Counted from the first letter of the stretch, positions 27,144 through 35,634 are shown. The stretch is DNA of 64,000 nt from an uncultured Acetatifactor sp. (GCA_934436435.1 CAKSAN010000002.1:124001-188000), one strand, 5' to 3'. The notes: a model not told the origin generated them from the letters alone. Numbers and translations: made by a program.

Positions 27144-28010
27144 ATGTTAGTATCCGCAACAGAAATGCTCAAAAAAGCAAAAGCAGGCCACTATGCAGTA
27201 GGTCAGTTCAACATCAACAATCTGGAGTGGACAAAGTCCATCCTGCTCACCGCTAAGGAACTTCGTTCCCCCGTTATCCTGGGTGTATCCGAGGGTGCCG
27301 GCAAGTATATGGGCGGTTATGATGTAGTCGTTGGTATGGTAAACGGACTGTTAAAGGATCTGGACATTGATGTTCCCGTTGCCCTGCATCTGGATCATGG
27401 CTCTTTCGAGGGCTGCTATAAGTGTATTGAAGCAGGTTTCTCTTCCATCATGTTTGATGGTTCTCACTATCCTATCGCAGAGAACGTAGAGAAGACCACT
27501 GAGCTGGTTAAGGCTGCTCACAGCAAGGGACTTTCCATCGAGGCAGAAGTTGGTTCTATCGGTGGTGAGGAAGACGGCGTTATCGGTATGGGCGAGTGCG
27601 CTGATCCTAAGGAGTGCAAGGCTATCGCTGATCTGGGTGTTGACTTCCTGGCAGCAGGTATTGGTAACATCCATGGTAAATACCCCGCTAACTGGAAGGG
27701 CTTAAGTTTCGAGACTCTGGCAGCTGTACAGGAGCTGACCGGTGAGCTTCCTCTGGTTCTGCACGGTGGTACCGGAATCCCCGCAGATCAGATCAAGAAA
27801 GCTATCGACCTTGGCGTATCCAAGATCAACGTTAACACCGAGTGCCAGCTGGCATTTGCTGATGCTACCCGTAAGTACATCGAGGCTGGTAAGGATCTGG
27901 AAGGCAAGGGCTTTGACCCTCGTAAGCTCCTGGCTCCCGGCGCAGAAGCTATCAAGGCTACTGTTAAGGAGAAGATGGAACTGTTCGGATCTGTTGGTAA
28001 GGCTGAATAA
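27144..28010 (+). CDS. fba: Class II fructose-1,6-bisphosphate aldolase
   Basis: Zinc aldolase of glycolysis splitting fructose 1,6-bisphosphate into dihydroxyacetone phosphate and glyceraldehyde 3-phosphate, 288 residues. Motifs: GQFNINNLEW, VALHLDHGSFEGC (catalytic Asp and metal His), MFDGSHYPIAENV, EAEVGSIGGEEDG, and LVLHGGTGIP with a metal His near the end. GGAGG precedes the ATG. The sequence uses many CTG, GGT and GTT codons as expected for a highly expressed gene. The long structured leader suggests post-transcriptional control. A strong terminator follows. Confidence 0.96.
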   Translation: MLVSATEMLKKAKAGHYAVGQFNINNLEWTKSILLTAKELRSPVILGVSEGAGKYMGGYDVVVGMVNGLLKDLDIDVPVALHLDHGSFEGCYKCIEAGFSSIMFDGSHYPIAENVEKTTELVKAAHSKGLSIEAEVGSIGGEEDGVIGMGECADPKECKAIADLGVDFLAAGIGNIHGKYPANWKGLSFETLAAVQELTGELPLVLHGGTGIPADQIKKAIDLGVSKINVNTECQLAFADATRKYIEAGKDLEGKGFDPRKLLAPGAEAIKATVKEKMELFGSVGKAE

Positions 28011-28037
28011 TTCTGGAATAAATATAGGGAAATATAG

Positions 28038-28070
28038 AAAGTCTCTCGCAGTGATGCGGGAGACTTTTTT
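28038..28070 (+). terminator. Terminator after fba
   Basis: AAGTCTCTCGCA pairs with TGCGGGAGACTT (one wobble) around GTGA and runs into T6. Confidence 0.9.
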
Positions 28071-28098
28071 GTTGCGGCTCCAGCGACCAGAGAAAAAA

Positions 28099-28161
28099 TA
28101 ACTATCCAGAGCCTCATTCGCAAAATCGCTTCTGCGATGCTTTTTTTCTCTGAATAGTTAC
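28099..28161 (-). repeat. Structured intergenic repeat, short inverted member 4
   Basis: Read on the minus strand, the left end TAACTATTCAGAG is followed directly by AAAAAAAGCATCGCAGAAGCG, then TTTTGCGAATGAGGC and the right end CTCTGGATAGTTA. It has the terminal inverted repeat and the 3' hairpin region but lacks hairpin A, so it is an internally deleted form in reverse orientation. Confidence 0.7.
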
Positions 28162-28185
28162 AAAAATACCCCTAGAAAGGGAGGA

Positions 28186-28209
28186 TGCCAAGGACTTTAA
28201 TCCTTGGCA
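28186..28209. terminator. Perfect 9-bp hairpin between fba and ppiB
   Basis: TGCCAAGGA and TCCTTGGCA flank a 6-base loop. It lies between converging genes and may be an additional terminator; the following TTTATTATG is only a weak T-run. From here to 28360 I see only AT-rich sequence with no supported gene. Confidence 0.4.
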
Positions 28210-28359
28210 TTTATTATGAAAAAGTTTTTTAAACAAGAAACTGTTGTGTGCTTAAGTTGTTGTTTTGTTTGTTTCTATGGTTATAGTATATGAAACAGAA
28301 ATGTCCAAAACGTGTTGTGGAATTGAAGATTCCTTGAAGGATTTGTAAACAAAATATGA

Positions 28360-28511
28360 ACAACTATTCAGAGACAAGTAAATACGCCCCACTGTACGTC
28401 GAATACTTGTATTCGTAAGTCAGTGAGGCGTATTTATTTGACGAAGTAACCTCATGAGCAAAAGGGAAGCATCGAAGATGCGATTTTGCGAATGGAGTTC
28501 TGAATAGTTGT
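28360..28511 (+). repeat. Structured intergenic repeat, full-length member 5
   Basis: Termini ACAACTATTCAGA (28360-28372) and TCTGAATAGTTGT (28499-28511) are perfectly complementary; compared with member 2 the outermost bases change on both sides together. Hairpin A: TAAATACGCC...GGCGTATTTA, capped GAATA-CTTG-TATTC then GTAAG. Linker GACGAAGTAACC. Hairpin B: CAT-GA-GCAAAA with TTTTGC-GA-ATG, inner GCATC/GATGC. It ends 14 bases beyond the ppiB stop on the minus strand. Confidence 0.8.
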
Positions 28512-28525
28512 GTGGAACGTTTAAA

Positions 28526-29053
28526 TTATCTGTCCAGTTTGTTGGGTTCGGGATAGGTCTCGCCGAAGGTATCAACGGTAACGCTTTCCATTACCTGATC
28601 CTCCAGAGGACGGTCACTGTAATCGGTGCGGGTCTCAGCAATCTTGTTTACAACATCCATACCCTCGATGACTTTACCGAAAGCGGCATAGGAGCCATCC
28701 AGATGAGGGCTGGTCTTGTGCATGATGAAGAACTGGCTTCCTGCGGAATCGGGATGCATGGCTCTTGCCATGGACAGAACACCTTCGGTATGCTTCAGAT
28801 CGTTGGTTACGCCGTTGGCAGCGAATTCACCCTTGATGCTGTAACCGGGGCCGCCCATGCCGGTGCCGTCGGGACATCCGCCCTGGATCATGAAGCCGCG
28901 GATCACGCGGTGGAAGATCAGACCATCGTAAAAATGCTTGTTGATCAGACTGATGAAATTGTTAACGGATTCGGGTGCAACTTCGGGATAGAGCTCACAT
29001 TTGATCACACCGCCGTCTTTCATGGTAATGGTAACAATAGGATTCTTTGCCAT
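28526..29053 (-). CDS. Peptidyl-prolyl cis-trans isomerase, cyclophilin type
   Basis: Cytosolic protein-folding catalyst of 175 residues (no signal peptide). The cyclophilin core is complete: FHRVIRGFMIQGGCPDGTGMGG with the catalytic Arg, GVLSMARAMHPDSAGSQFFI, and HLDGSYAAFGKVIEGMDVV. Single gene on the minus strand, divergent from the GNAT gene with an 85-base shared upstream region and facing fba. A purine-rich AAAGGAAA precedes the ATG. Confidence 0.95.
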   Translation of the reverse strand: MAKNPIVTITMKDGGVIKCELYPEVAPESVNNFISLINKHFYDGLIFHRVIRGFMIQGGCPDGTGMGGPGYSIKGEFAANGVTNDLKHTEGVLSMARAMHPDSAGSQFFIMHKTSPHLDGSYAAFGKVIEGMDVVNKIAETRTDYSDRPLEDQVMESVTVDTFGETYPEPNKLDR

Positions 29054-29147
29054 AATAGTTTCCTTTCTTTTTCCAAAAAAATGGATTAAAATAATATCTA
29101 TATTTTAGTTGATTCCGTTAAAAAGGTAAAGAGGAGAATTGTTGCGG

Positions 29148-29915
29148 ATGTATTTTTTACGACAGGTATTATTGGATACACAGGAGAATCCCATCAGGAA
29201 TCCGGGAAGCAGCGTGTCTGCGGGAGCCCTCTGGATCACGGACAGCGGACGGCGGGCGCAGGAACTATTGGCCGCGGGCTGCCCGGTACTGGCGTTGTTA
29301 AATGAGGATAACCGAGATCAGAATTTCATAGGAGTGCGCTATGCCTGCGAAGAGTTAGGAACATTGGACTATAATTACCTGGAGAAAGTCTACCGTAGAT
29401 ATGCGGGAATTCCGTGGGATATTCTGACTACAAAGCGGTGCCTTGTCCGGGAGACCTGCGTGGAGGATCTGGATGCCCTCTATGAGATCTATGCAGAGCC
29501 CTCCATGACGCAATATACGGAGGGGCTTTATCCGGAGAGGGAGAAGGAAGAGGCTTATCTGAGAGATTATACGGAAAATATGTATTATTTTTACAATTAC
29601 GGTGTATGGACGATCTGTGATAAAACCACCGGACAGGTGATCGGCAGGGCGGGATTCTCCCGTCGGGAGGGGTACGAGAATCCGGAACTGGGATTCGCCA
29701 TCGGCGTTCCCTGGCAGAGACAGGGTTATGCAACGGAAGTATGCAGAGCCCTGTTGGAGTATGGCAGAGATGAACTGGAGTTTGAACAGGTACAGATGCT
29801 GGTAATGCCACAAAATGAGGCGTCACTGCATTTGGCGCGGAAATTGGGATTTGCCGGGTTATGGCAGATCCAGCTGCAGGGAATCACCTATCAGAGACTG
29901 ATAAAACGGTTGTAA
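29148..29915 (+). CDS. GNAT-family N-acetyltransferase with extra N-terminal domain
   Basis: About 255 residues. The first 85 residues form a compact alpha/beta segment (ALWITDSGRRAQELLAAGCPVLALL) of unknown role. The C-terminal 165 residues are a RimJ/RimL-like GNAT domain: CLVRETCVEDLDALYEIYAEP, ELGFAIGVPWQRQGYATEV (acetyl-CoA loop) and NEASLHLARKLGF. Substrate unknown. The start is uncertain: GAGGAG at 29131 suits TTG 29142 by spacing, while ATG 29148 is the first ATG. An 85-base gap separates it from divergent ppiB. Confidence 0.8.
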   Translation: MYFLRQVLLDTQENPIRNPGSSVSAGALWITDSGRRAQELLAAGCPVLALLNEDNRDQNFIGVRYACEELGTLDYNYLEKVYRRYAGIPWDILTTKRCLVRETCVEDLDALYEIYAEPSMTQYTEGLYPEREKEEAYLRDYTENMYYFYNYGVWTICDKTTGQVIGRAGFSRREGYENPELGFAIGVPWQRQGYATEVCRALLEYGRDELEFEQVQMLVMPQNEASLHLARKLGFAGLWQIQLQGITYQRLIKRL

Positions 29916-29956
29916 ACGCGGAAATGCAAAAAAATTAAAAAAATATAAAAAACGGG

Positions 29957-29985
29957 TTGACACTAAAAAACCATGGTGCTATACT
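29957..29985 (+). promoter_or_regulatory. Strong promoter of the amt-PII gene
   Basis: TTGACA (29957-29962), 17-base spacer, TATACT (29980-29985) with TG one base before the -10. This is a near-consensus housekeeping promoter, 205 bases ahead of the start codon. Confidence 0.85.
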
Positions 29986-29999
29986 CACACCATAGCAAA

Positions 30000-30160
30000 G
30001 GCGCTACAGAATAAAAACTGTAGTGCCTTCTTTGTTTGGCGGTATCACAACGCGCGTGGCCGGACAAAAATAGCGTAAGGGTGTGTGGAAAACAGCAACA
30101 GCTGCTATACCCAAAGGATGCGATGCAATGGGGCTTCGAAGAGGGACCATAGTATCGCAT
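30000..30160 (+). ncRNA. Structured leader of the amt-PII mRNA, candidate attenuator or riboregulator
   Basis: Three hairpins in order. First, GGCGCTACAG/CTGTAGTGCC with an 8-base loop and a trailing TTCTTTGTTT, terminator-like (30000-30037). Second, GGGT...ACCC enclosing CAGC-AACA-GCTG (30079-30112). Third, ATGCGAT...ATCGCAT (30118-30160), ending 12 bases before the ribosome site. A promoter-proximal terminator followed by long leader structure suggests conditional antitermination. I do not recognise a named riboswitch class. Confidence 0.5.
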
Positions 30161-30189
30161 TTAATTTTGTAAACGAGGAGGAAAATGTT

Positions 30190-31977
30190 ATGACAGAAGA
30201 AATTATGAGCGCAATCACTGGTGAAGTGTATGGCGTCTGGTTCCTGATCGGCGCAGCATTCGTATTCTGGATGCAGGCCGGATTCGCAATGGTGGAGACG
30301 GGATTTACCAGAGCCAAGAATGCCGGTAATATCCTGATGAAAAACCTGATGGATTTCTGTATCGGTACGGTAATGTTCATCCTGATCGGCTTCGGATTGT
30401 TTTTGGGTGAGGATCTGGTAGGACTGATCGGAAAACCCGGCTTTGATATTTTTACAAATTATGCAAATTTTGACTGGTCTAACTTCGTATTTAACTTAGT
30501 ATTCTGTGCTACCACGGCAACCATTGTATCCGGTTCCATGGCAGAGAGAACCAGATTCCTGTCCTACTGTGTGTACTCTGCAGTGATCTCCGCAGTGATC
30601 TATCCCATTGAAGCACACTGGACCTGGGGCGGCGGCTGGCTGGCACAGATGGGCTTCCATGATTTTGCCGGTTCCAACTGTATTCACATGGTCGGCGGTA
30701 TCTGTGCACTGATCGGTGCGGCAATGGTAGGTCCCCGTATCGGTAAGTTCGTAAAGGATAAGGACGGCAAGGTTACCAAGGTAAATGCTTTCCCCGGACA
30801 TAACCTTCCCATTGGCTGCCTCGGTGTATTTATCCTGTGGCTTGGTTGGTATGGTTTCAACGGTGCGGCAGCAACCTCTATCGATGAGCTGGGTGCGGTA
30901 TTTGTAACCACCACCATCGCTCCTTCCGTAGCAACCGTAGTATGTATGATCTTTACCTGGATCAAATACGGAAAGCCCGATGTATCCATGTGTCTGAATG
31001 CTTCTCTGGCAGGTCTGGTAGCAATCACTGCTCCCTGTGATGTAGTAGATGCTTTCGGTGCCATCGTAATCGGTGCTGTTTCCGGTCTGTTGGTAGTATT
31101 TGGTGTATGGCTCTTAGACAACAAGCTTCATGTTGATGACCCTGTAGGTGCTGTTGCAGTACATTTCATGAATGGTATCTGGGGTACCATTGCAGTAGGT
31201 CTCTTTGCTACCGATACCGCTCCTGCATTTGCAAGAGGAATTGGTGACGGTGTTACCTTTGGTGCAAACCAGATCGCAGGAAAGGGACTTTTCTACGGCG
31301 GCGGTTTCCATCAGTTGGGAATTCAGCTTTTAGGTATGTTTACAACCGCAGCATGGACTGCTGTTACTATTACCATTGCATTCCTTGTAATTAAGAAGAT
31401 CTTCGGACTTCGTGTTTCCCAGGAAGAAGAAATCATCGGTCTGGATTCCAGCGAGCATGGCCTTCCTTCCGCATATGCAGGCTTCAGTATCATGGATACC
31501 AGCGCTATGACCATGGATGTCAATGAGAACACCGATCTGGGTGTGGCTGATTACGAGAAGGCAACCGACTTCCAGAAGAATGCTTCCGTTAAGGTGGCAA
31601 GCGCACCGATTGCAACAGTCAGTGGTATTTACAAGGTGGTTGTCATTGCAAAGCTTGCACGGTTTGAAGTTCTGAAAAAGGCACTGAATGATCTGGGCGT
31701 GACCGGTATGACCATGACACAGGTTATGGGCTGTGGTATCCAGAAGGGTGCCGGTGAAATGTATCGTGGAGTTGAGATGGATGCCACGCTGCTTCCTAAG
31801 GTGAAGGTAGAAGTCGTTGTCAGCAAGATCCCTGTGGAAACGGTGATCGAGGCTGCCAAGAAGGCTCTGTACACCGGACATATCGGCGATGGCAAGATCT
31901 TTGTATACAATGTAGATAAGGTAGTAAAGGTTCGTACCGGCGAAGAAGATTTCGCAGCTCTGCAGGATGTAGAGTAA
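30190..31977 (+). CDS. amt: Ammonium transporter (Amt) fused to a C-terminal PII domain
   Basis: Membrane ammonium channel of about 430 residues with eleven predicted helices, joined by a linker to a GlnB-like domain (about residues 478-590); 595 residues in all. Amt signatures: GFAMVETGFTRAKN, the conserved pore His in GGICALIGAAMVG and the later VHFMNG. The PII part begins YKVVVIAKLARFEVLKKAL and has the T-loop QKGAGEMYRGVEMDATLLPKV. At the Tyr51 (uridylylation) position stands Met530, so the usual modification is impossible. AGGAGG precedes ATG 30190. Fusion makes the gating protein a permanent part of its channel. A separate glnB is not adjacent. Confidence 0.93.
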   Translation: MTEEIMSAITGEVYGVWFLIGAAFVFWMQAGFAMVETGFTRAKNAGNILMKNLMDFCIGTVMFILIGFGLFLGEDLVGLIGKPGFDIFTNYANFDWSNFVFNLVFCATTATIVSGSMAERTRFLSYCVYSAVISAVIYPIEAHWTWGGGWLAQMGFHDFAGSNCIHMVGGICALIGAAMVGPRIGKFVKDKDGKVTKVNAFPGHNLPIGCLGVFILWLGWYGFNGAAATSIDELGAVFVTTTIAPSVATVVCMIFTWIKYGKPDVSMCLNASLAGLVAITAPCDVVDAFGAIVIGAVSGLLVVFGVWLLDNKLHVDDPVGAVAVHFMNGIWGTIAVGLFATDTAPAFARGIGDGVTFGANQIAGKGLFYGGGFHQLGIQLLGMFTTAAWTAVTITIAFLVIKKIFGLRVSQEEEIIGLDSSEHGLPSAYAGFSIMDTSAMTMDVNENTDLGVADYEKATDFQKNASVKVASAPIATVSGIYKVVVIAKLARFEVLKKALNDLGVTGMTMTQVMGCGIQKGAGEMYRGVEMDATLLPKVKVEVVVSKIPVETVIEAAKKALYTGHIGDGKIFVYNVDKVVKVRTGEEDFAALQDVE

Positions 31978-32058
31978 TAATGCCAGGGTTATAATTCGTA
32001 GGCATTATCTAACTTAGCTTTTATCTAATCCCTCAATTTGGTATATACATAGGGCTGT

Positions 32059-32126
32059 GCCCGGATGCTGCGACTCATCCGGGTGCAGACAGGAGCCCCG
32101 GGTGCTTCCACCACCCGGGGCTTTTC
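32059..32126 (+). terminator. Tandem GC-rich hairpins ending amt, second with T-run
   Basis: GCCCGGATG/CATCCGGGT (32059-32084) is followed by AGCCCCGGGT/ACCCGGGGCT (32094-32122) and TTTT. The second is a strong intrinsic terminator; the first may be a backup or a processing signal. Confidence 0.85.
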
Positions 32127-32156
32127 CTGTCTTAAAATGTGGATAAGATTATCCTC

Positions 32157-32185
32157 TTGAAAAGGGACTGTGGAAATGATACTAT
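32157..32185 (+). promoter_or_regulatory. Promoter of the MATE transporter gene
   Basis: TTGAAA (32157-32162), 17-base spacer, TACTAT (32180-32185), 39 bases ahead of the start codon. Confidence 0.65.
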
Positions 32186-32224
32186 CAACGTAGCATTACA
32201 GATTTTCAGAGGAAGCATTATCAT

Positions 32225-33622
32225 ATGGAAGCAAATACAAAAGAGATACAGGAACAGACGGAAAAAAACGCAGAGAAAGAGAACAAGATCGTAACGGGAG
32301 TCATCTGGCAACAGCTGCTCCTGTTCTTTTTCCCTATTCTTTTCGGGACTTTTTTTCAGCAATTATATAATGCAGCGGATGCAGTGATCGTAGGACGTTT
32401 TGTCGGAAAAGAGGCTTTGTCGGCCGTGGGCGGCGGAACCGGTACACTGATCCAGCTGCTGGTGGGATTCTTCGTGGGACTGTCCAGTGGTGCTACAGTC
32501 ATTATTTCCCAATATTATGGGGCGAAACGCAGCGAGATGGTGGGCTATGCCGTACATACCTCCATTGCGTTCAGTCTGGTGGCGGGTGTTGGTATGATGA
32601 TCGTGGGCGTTACAGCGGCGCCGGCAGCGCTGCGGGCCATGGCGACACCGGCAGATGTCCTGGGACCGGCGACGACCTATATCCGGATCTATTTTCTGGG
32701 GGTCATCGGGAACCTGATCTACAATATGGGAGCGGGCATTCTGCGGGCCGTGGGAGATTCCCGAAGGCCGTTGTATTTCCTGATAGCCAGCTGTCTGGCG
32801 AATATCGTGCTGGACATTGTATTTGTCATCGGTCTGCACATGGGAGTGGCGGGTGCCGCACTGGCAACGATCCTGTCACAGGCTCTCAGTGCCGTGCTGG
32901 TATTATGGGTTCTGATGAGAACCCAGGATATGCATCGTCTGGAACTGAAAAAGATCCGCTTTGATGTACGGATGTTCCGTCGGATCATCCGGATCGGACT
33001 TCCGGCCGGATTGCAGTCGGTGATGTATACTTCATCCAATATTCTGATCCAGTCCAGTGTAAATGCACTGGGGACGGATACCGTAGCGGCATGGACGGCC
33101 TACAGTAAGATCGACAGTCTCTTCTGGATGATCGTTAATGCGTTTGGCATCTCCATTACCACGTTTGTGGGACAGAATTACGGAGCGGGAAAAATGGACC
33201 GTGTACATAAGGGTGTCCGTACCTGTATGGGCATTACTGCGGCGGCTACCGTGTTGCTGTCTGTGATCCTCTATAATTATGCTTCGATTTGTTATAGGCT
33301 GTTTACTACGGATGCGCAGGTCGTAGTCATTGGGGAGCAGGTCCTGCATTTTCTGGTGCCCACTTATTTTACCTATATTGCCATCGAAATCTTGTCCGGT
33401 ACGCTGCGAGGCATAGGCGACAGCTGGATCCCTATGGTGATCTGTTGTCTGGGAGTCTGTGCGCTGCGTGTGGTATGGATCCTGACGGCCGTACCTCTGA
33501 AAAATGACATCATTACCATAGTATTCAGCTATCCTCTGACCTGGACGGTGACCAGCATTGCATTTATTGTGTATTATCTGTTTTTCAGCCGCCTGAAGAT
33601 CGTGGTACGAAAAAAGAAATAG
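32225..33622 (+). CDS. MATE-family efflux transporter
   Basis: Inner-membrane cation-coupled exporter of 465 residues with two homologous six-helix halves (about 40-245 and 255-460). Signatures: FFQQLYNAADAVIVGRFVG, NMGAGILRAVGDSRRPLYF in the first half and the matching EILSGTLRGIGDSWIPMV in the second. The charged N-terminus (about 25 residues) is cytoplasmic. It belongs to the NorM/DinF-like superfamily; substrates (drugs, metabolites) cannot be told. It appears monocistronic. Confidence 0.92.
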   Translation: MEANTKEIQEQTEKNAEKENKIVTGVIWQQLLLFFFPILFGTFFQQLYNAADAVIVGRFVGKEALSAVGGGTGTLIQLLVGFFVGLSSGATVIISQYYGAKRSEMVGYAVHTSIAFSLVAGVGMMIVGVTAAPAALRAMATPADVLGPATTYIRIYFLGVIGNLIYNMGAGILRAVGDSRRPLYFLIASCLANIVLDIVFVIGLHMGVAGAALATILSQALSAVLVLWVLMRTQDMHRLELKKIRFDVRMFRRIIRIGLPAGLQSVMYTSSNILIQSSVNALGTDTVAAWTAYSKIDSLFWMIVNAFGISITTFVGQNYGAGKMDRVHKGVRTCMGITAAATVLLSVILYNYASICYRLFTTDAQVVVIGEQVLHFLVPTYFTYIAIEILSGTLRGIGDSWIPMVICCLGVCALRVVWILTAVPLKNDIITIVFSYPLTWTVTSIAFIVYYLFFSRLKIVVRKKK

Positions 33623-33724
33623 TAAGATATTGCACTTTATTCTATAAAATTTGCATAGAAACAGGATGACAATAAATTTATAATAATGTTTACAATAGAT
33701 GTTTTATAACAAGATGAAGGTATA

Positions 33725-33777
33725 AATCCTCTCCTCGTCAGAGGACTCGGATTTTCCTTCGGAAAACAAGGAGGATT
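33725..33777 (+). promoter_or_regulatory. Leader with mutually exclusive hairpins around the AKR ribosome site
   Basis: CCTC (33728-33731) can pair with GAGG at 33741-33744, or, as AATCCTC (33725-33731), with GAGGATT at 33771-33777, which covers the ribosome site AAGGAGG (33768-33774). A TTTTCC/GGAAAA hairpin lies between. The two pairings exclude each other, a layout suited to translational control. Confidence 0.45.
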
Positions 33778-33779
33778 CT

Positions 33780-34769
33780 ATGTATCAGGCAGATGAAAAA
33801 AGATATGAAGAAATGAAGTACAATCGCTGCGGAGCCAGCGGATTGCTGCTTCCGGCAGTATCTCTGGGATTGTGGCACAATTTCGGTTCCAACGGTAATT
33901 TTGACAACATGCTGGACATGTGTCACACTGCTTTTGACCATGGCATCACCCATTTTGATCTGGCGAACAACTACGGACCGGTATATGGTGCGGCAGAAGA
34001 GAATTTCGGCCGTATCCTGAAAAAAGATCTGGGAGTGTATCGTGACGAACTGGTCATTTCCACGAAGGCCGGTTATGATATGTGGCCCGGCCCTTATGGT
34101 AACTGGGGCAGCAAAAAATATCTGGTAGCCAGTCTGGACCAGAGTCTGAAACGTATGGGACTGGATTATGTGGATATTTATTATCATCACAGACCGGATC
34201 CCAACACCCCGCTGGAGGAGACTGTGCGGGCACTGGACGGTATCGTCAGATCCGGTAAGGCATTGTATGTGGGAATCTCCAATTACAATAAGGAACAGAC
34301 CATTGCGGCAGCAGAATTGTTCAAAGAACTGGGAACTCCGTTCATTATCAATCAGAGAAAATATTCCATGTTCGTAAGAGATATCGAGAAGGACGGACTG
34401 AAAGATTATGCGGCAGCCCACGGTATTGGAATCATCACTTTCAGTCCTCTGGCGCAGGGACTTCTGACCGACCGTTATCTGCATGGTATTCCTGAAGACA
34501 GCCGCATCCGTACCGATGGCAGATTCCTCAAAGAGACTGTCATTGTGGAAGAGACGTTGAAGAAGATCCGTGCCCTGAATGAACTGGCAGCCCAGAGAGG
34601 GCAGACCCTGGCACAGATGGCATTGTCCTGGATCTTAAGGGACGGAGACATCACCAGTGTCCTGATCGGTGCATCCAGACCTTCCCAGATTCTGGATAAT
34701 ATCGGCATTGTACATGCAAGTGCCTTCAGTGAAGAGGAGAGACGCAGGATCGAAGAGATCTTGGCCTGA
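33780..34769 (+). CDS. Aldo/keto reductase, YghZ/Gpr-like
   Basis: NADPH-dependent reductase of 329 residues, probably an L-glyceraldehyde-3-phosphate or methylglyoxal reductase like E. coli YghZ, to which the sequence is very similar in pattern: YRYCGKSGL-like start (YNRCGASGL), GLWHNFG, HFDLANNYGP with the catalytic Asp and Tyr, STKAGYDMWPGPYG, and the NADP-binding SVLIGASRPSQILDN. The TIM barrel is complete. The ribosome site may be masked by a leader hairpin. The AEC gene follows after 24 bases. Confidence 0.92.
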   Translation: MYQADEKRYEEMKYNRCGASGLLLPAVSLGLWHNFGSNGNFDNMLDMCHTAFDHGITHFDLANNYGPVYGAAEENFGRILKKDLGVYRDELVISTKAGYDMWPGPYGNWGSKKYLVASLDQSLKRMGLDYVDIYYHHRPDPNTPLEETVRALDGIVRSGKALYVGISNYNKEQTIAAAELFKELGTPFIINQRKYSMFVRDIEKDGLKDYAAAHGIGIITFSPLAQGLLTDRYLHGIPEDSRIRTDGRFLKETVIVEETLKKIRALNELAAQRGQTLAQMALSWILRDGDITSVLIGASRPSQILDNIGIVHASAFSEEERRRIEEILA

Positions 34770-34793
34770 CAGGAGTAGTTTGGAGAGACGATT

Positions 34794-35634
34794 ATGGAAT
34801 TGGCATTAATCACCGCAAAACAGGTAATTGTATTATTTTTTCTGATATTGACGGGTATTGTTGTAGTGAAGACGGGAGTCTTGCAGCTGGAGAATAAGAG
34901 GATACTGTCCAATTTGCTGGTTCAGCTGGTAGTACCTGCAATGGTTTTGAATTCCTATATGATGGAATTTGATCCCAAGATCGTAGGGAATCTTGGGAAA
35001 GCGCTGGGCTATAGCACTCTGTTCCTGCTGGTTGGTATCGTTTTTACTTTTCTGATAACGGCTCTGATCCCGGGAATTGGCAGGAATCTGGCAATCCTGC
35101 GATTCGGAACCATGTTTTCCAATGCGGCTTATATGGGATTTCCACTGATCCAGGCTATTTTCGGTGATGAGGGATTAATGTATGCCAGCGTGTATGTCAC
35201 GGTATTTAACATTTTGTTATGGACCATAGGTTATGCGGTGGTAAGCGGTCAGCCCGATATGAAAAAGGTAGCGAAAGCAGTGCTGACGAATCCGGTGTTG
35301 TATGCGGTAGTGCTGGGACTGGTGATCTATCTGTGCCGGATTCCGGTACCTTCTGTGATTCAGTCGCCGTTAGCTTATATCGGAAACATGAATACACCGA
35401 TCTCCATGTTGATTACCGGTATGCTGTCTGGGACTGTGTTACTTATTTTCTCTGCACGGAATCGTAGTGGCAGTGGCTCTTTTGCTGGAGGCATGTCCCT
35501 GTGCGGCAATTACTTCCGTGTTTGCTGTGCAGTTCGGACATGATGAGGATCTGGCTGCGGGAATGGTAGTCTGTTCCACGGTTCTGAGTATTATAATATT
35601 GCCGGTGATGGCATTACTTCTGCCCGTAGTGTGA
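34794..35634 (+). pseudogene. AEC (auxin efflux carrier) family transporter, frameshifted
   Basis: The first frame (34794 to about 35452) encodes an N-terminal AEC permease part (QVIVLFFLILTGIVVVKTGVLQ, MFSNAAYMGFPLIQAIFG, NTPISMLITGM). Sequence then loses homology and stops at 35543. In the next frame, 35455-35634 reads on with the typical C-terminus (GIVVAVALLLEACPCAAITSVFA, VCSTVLSIIILPVMALLL). The joined protein would be about 280 residues, and the loop between SMLITGM and GIVV is about 30 residues shorter than in relatives, so there is a deletion as well as a frameshift. A sequencing error could explain the shift but not the shortened loop. Substrate, when active, would be an organic acid. 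Confidence 0.8.

Noticed and set aside
28214..28291. 25-codon Cys-containing open frame starting MKKFFKQE
   Set aside because: No usable ribosome site and no second line of support; AT-rich spacer is the simpler reading.
28508..29089. Plus-strand open frame opposite ppiB
   Set aside because: The minus strand encodes a complete cyclophilin; this is its antisense shadow.
29985..30189. amt leader as glutamine riboswitch or ANTAR target
   Set aside because: The expected conserved core and the AnnGnn hexaloops are not visible.
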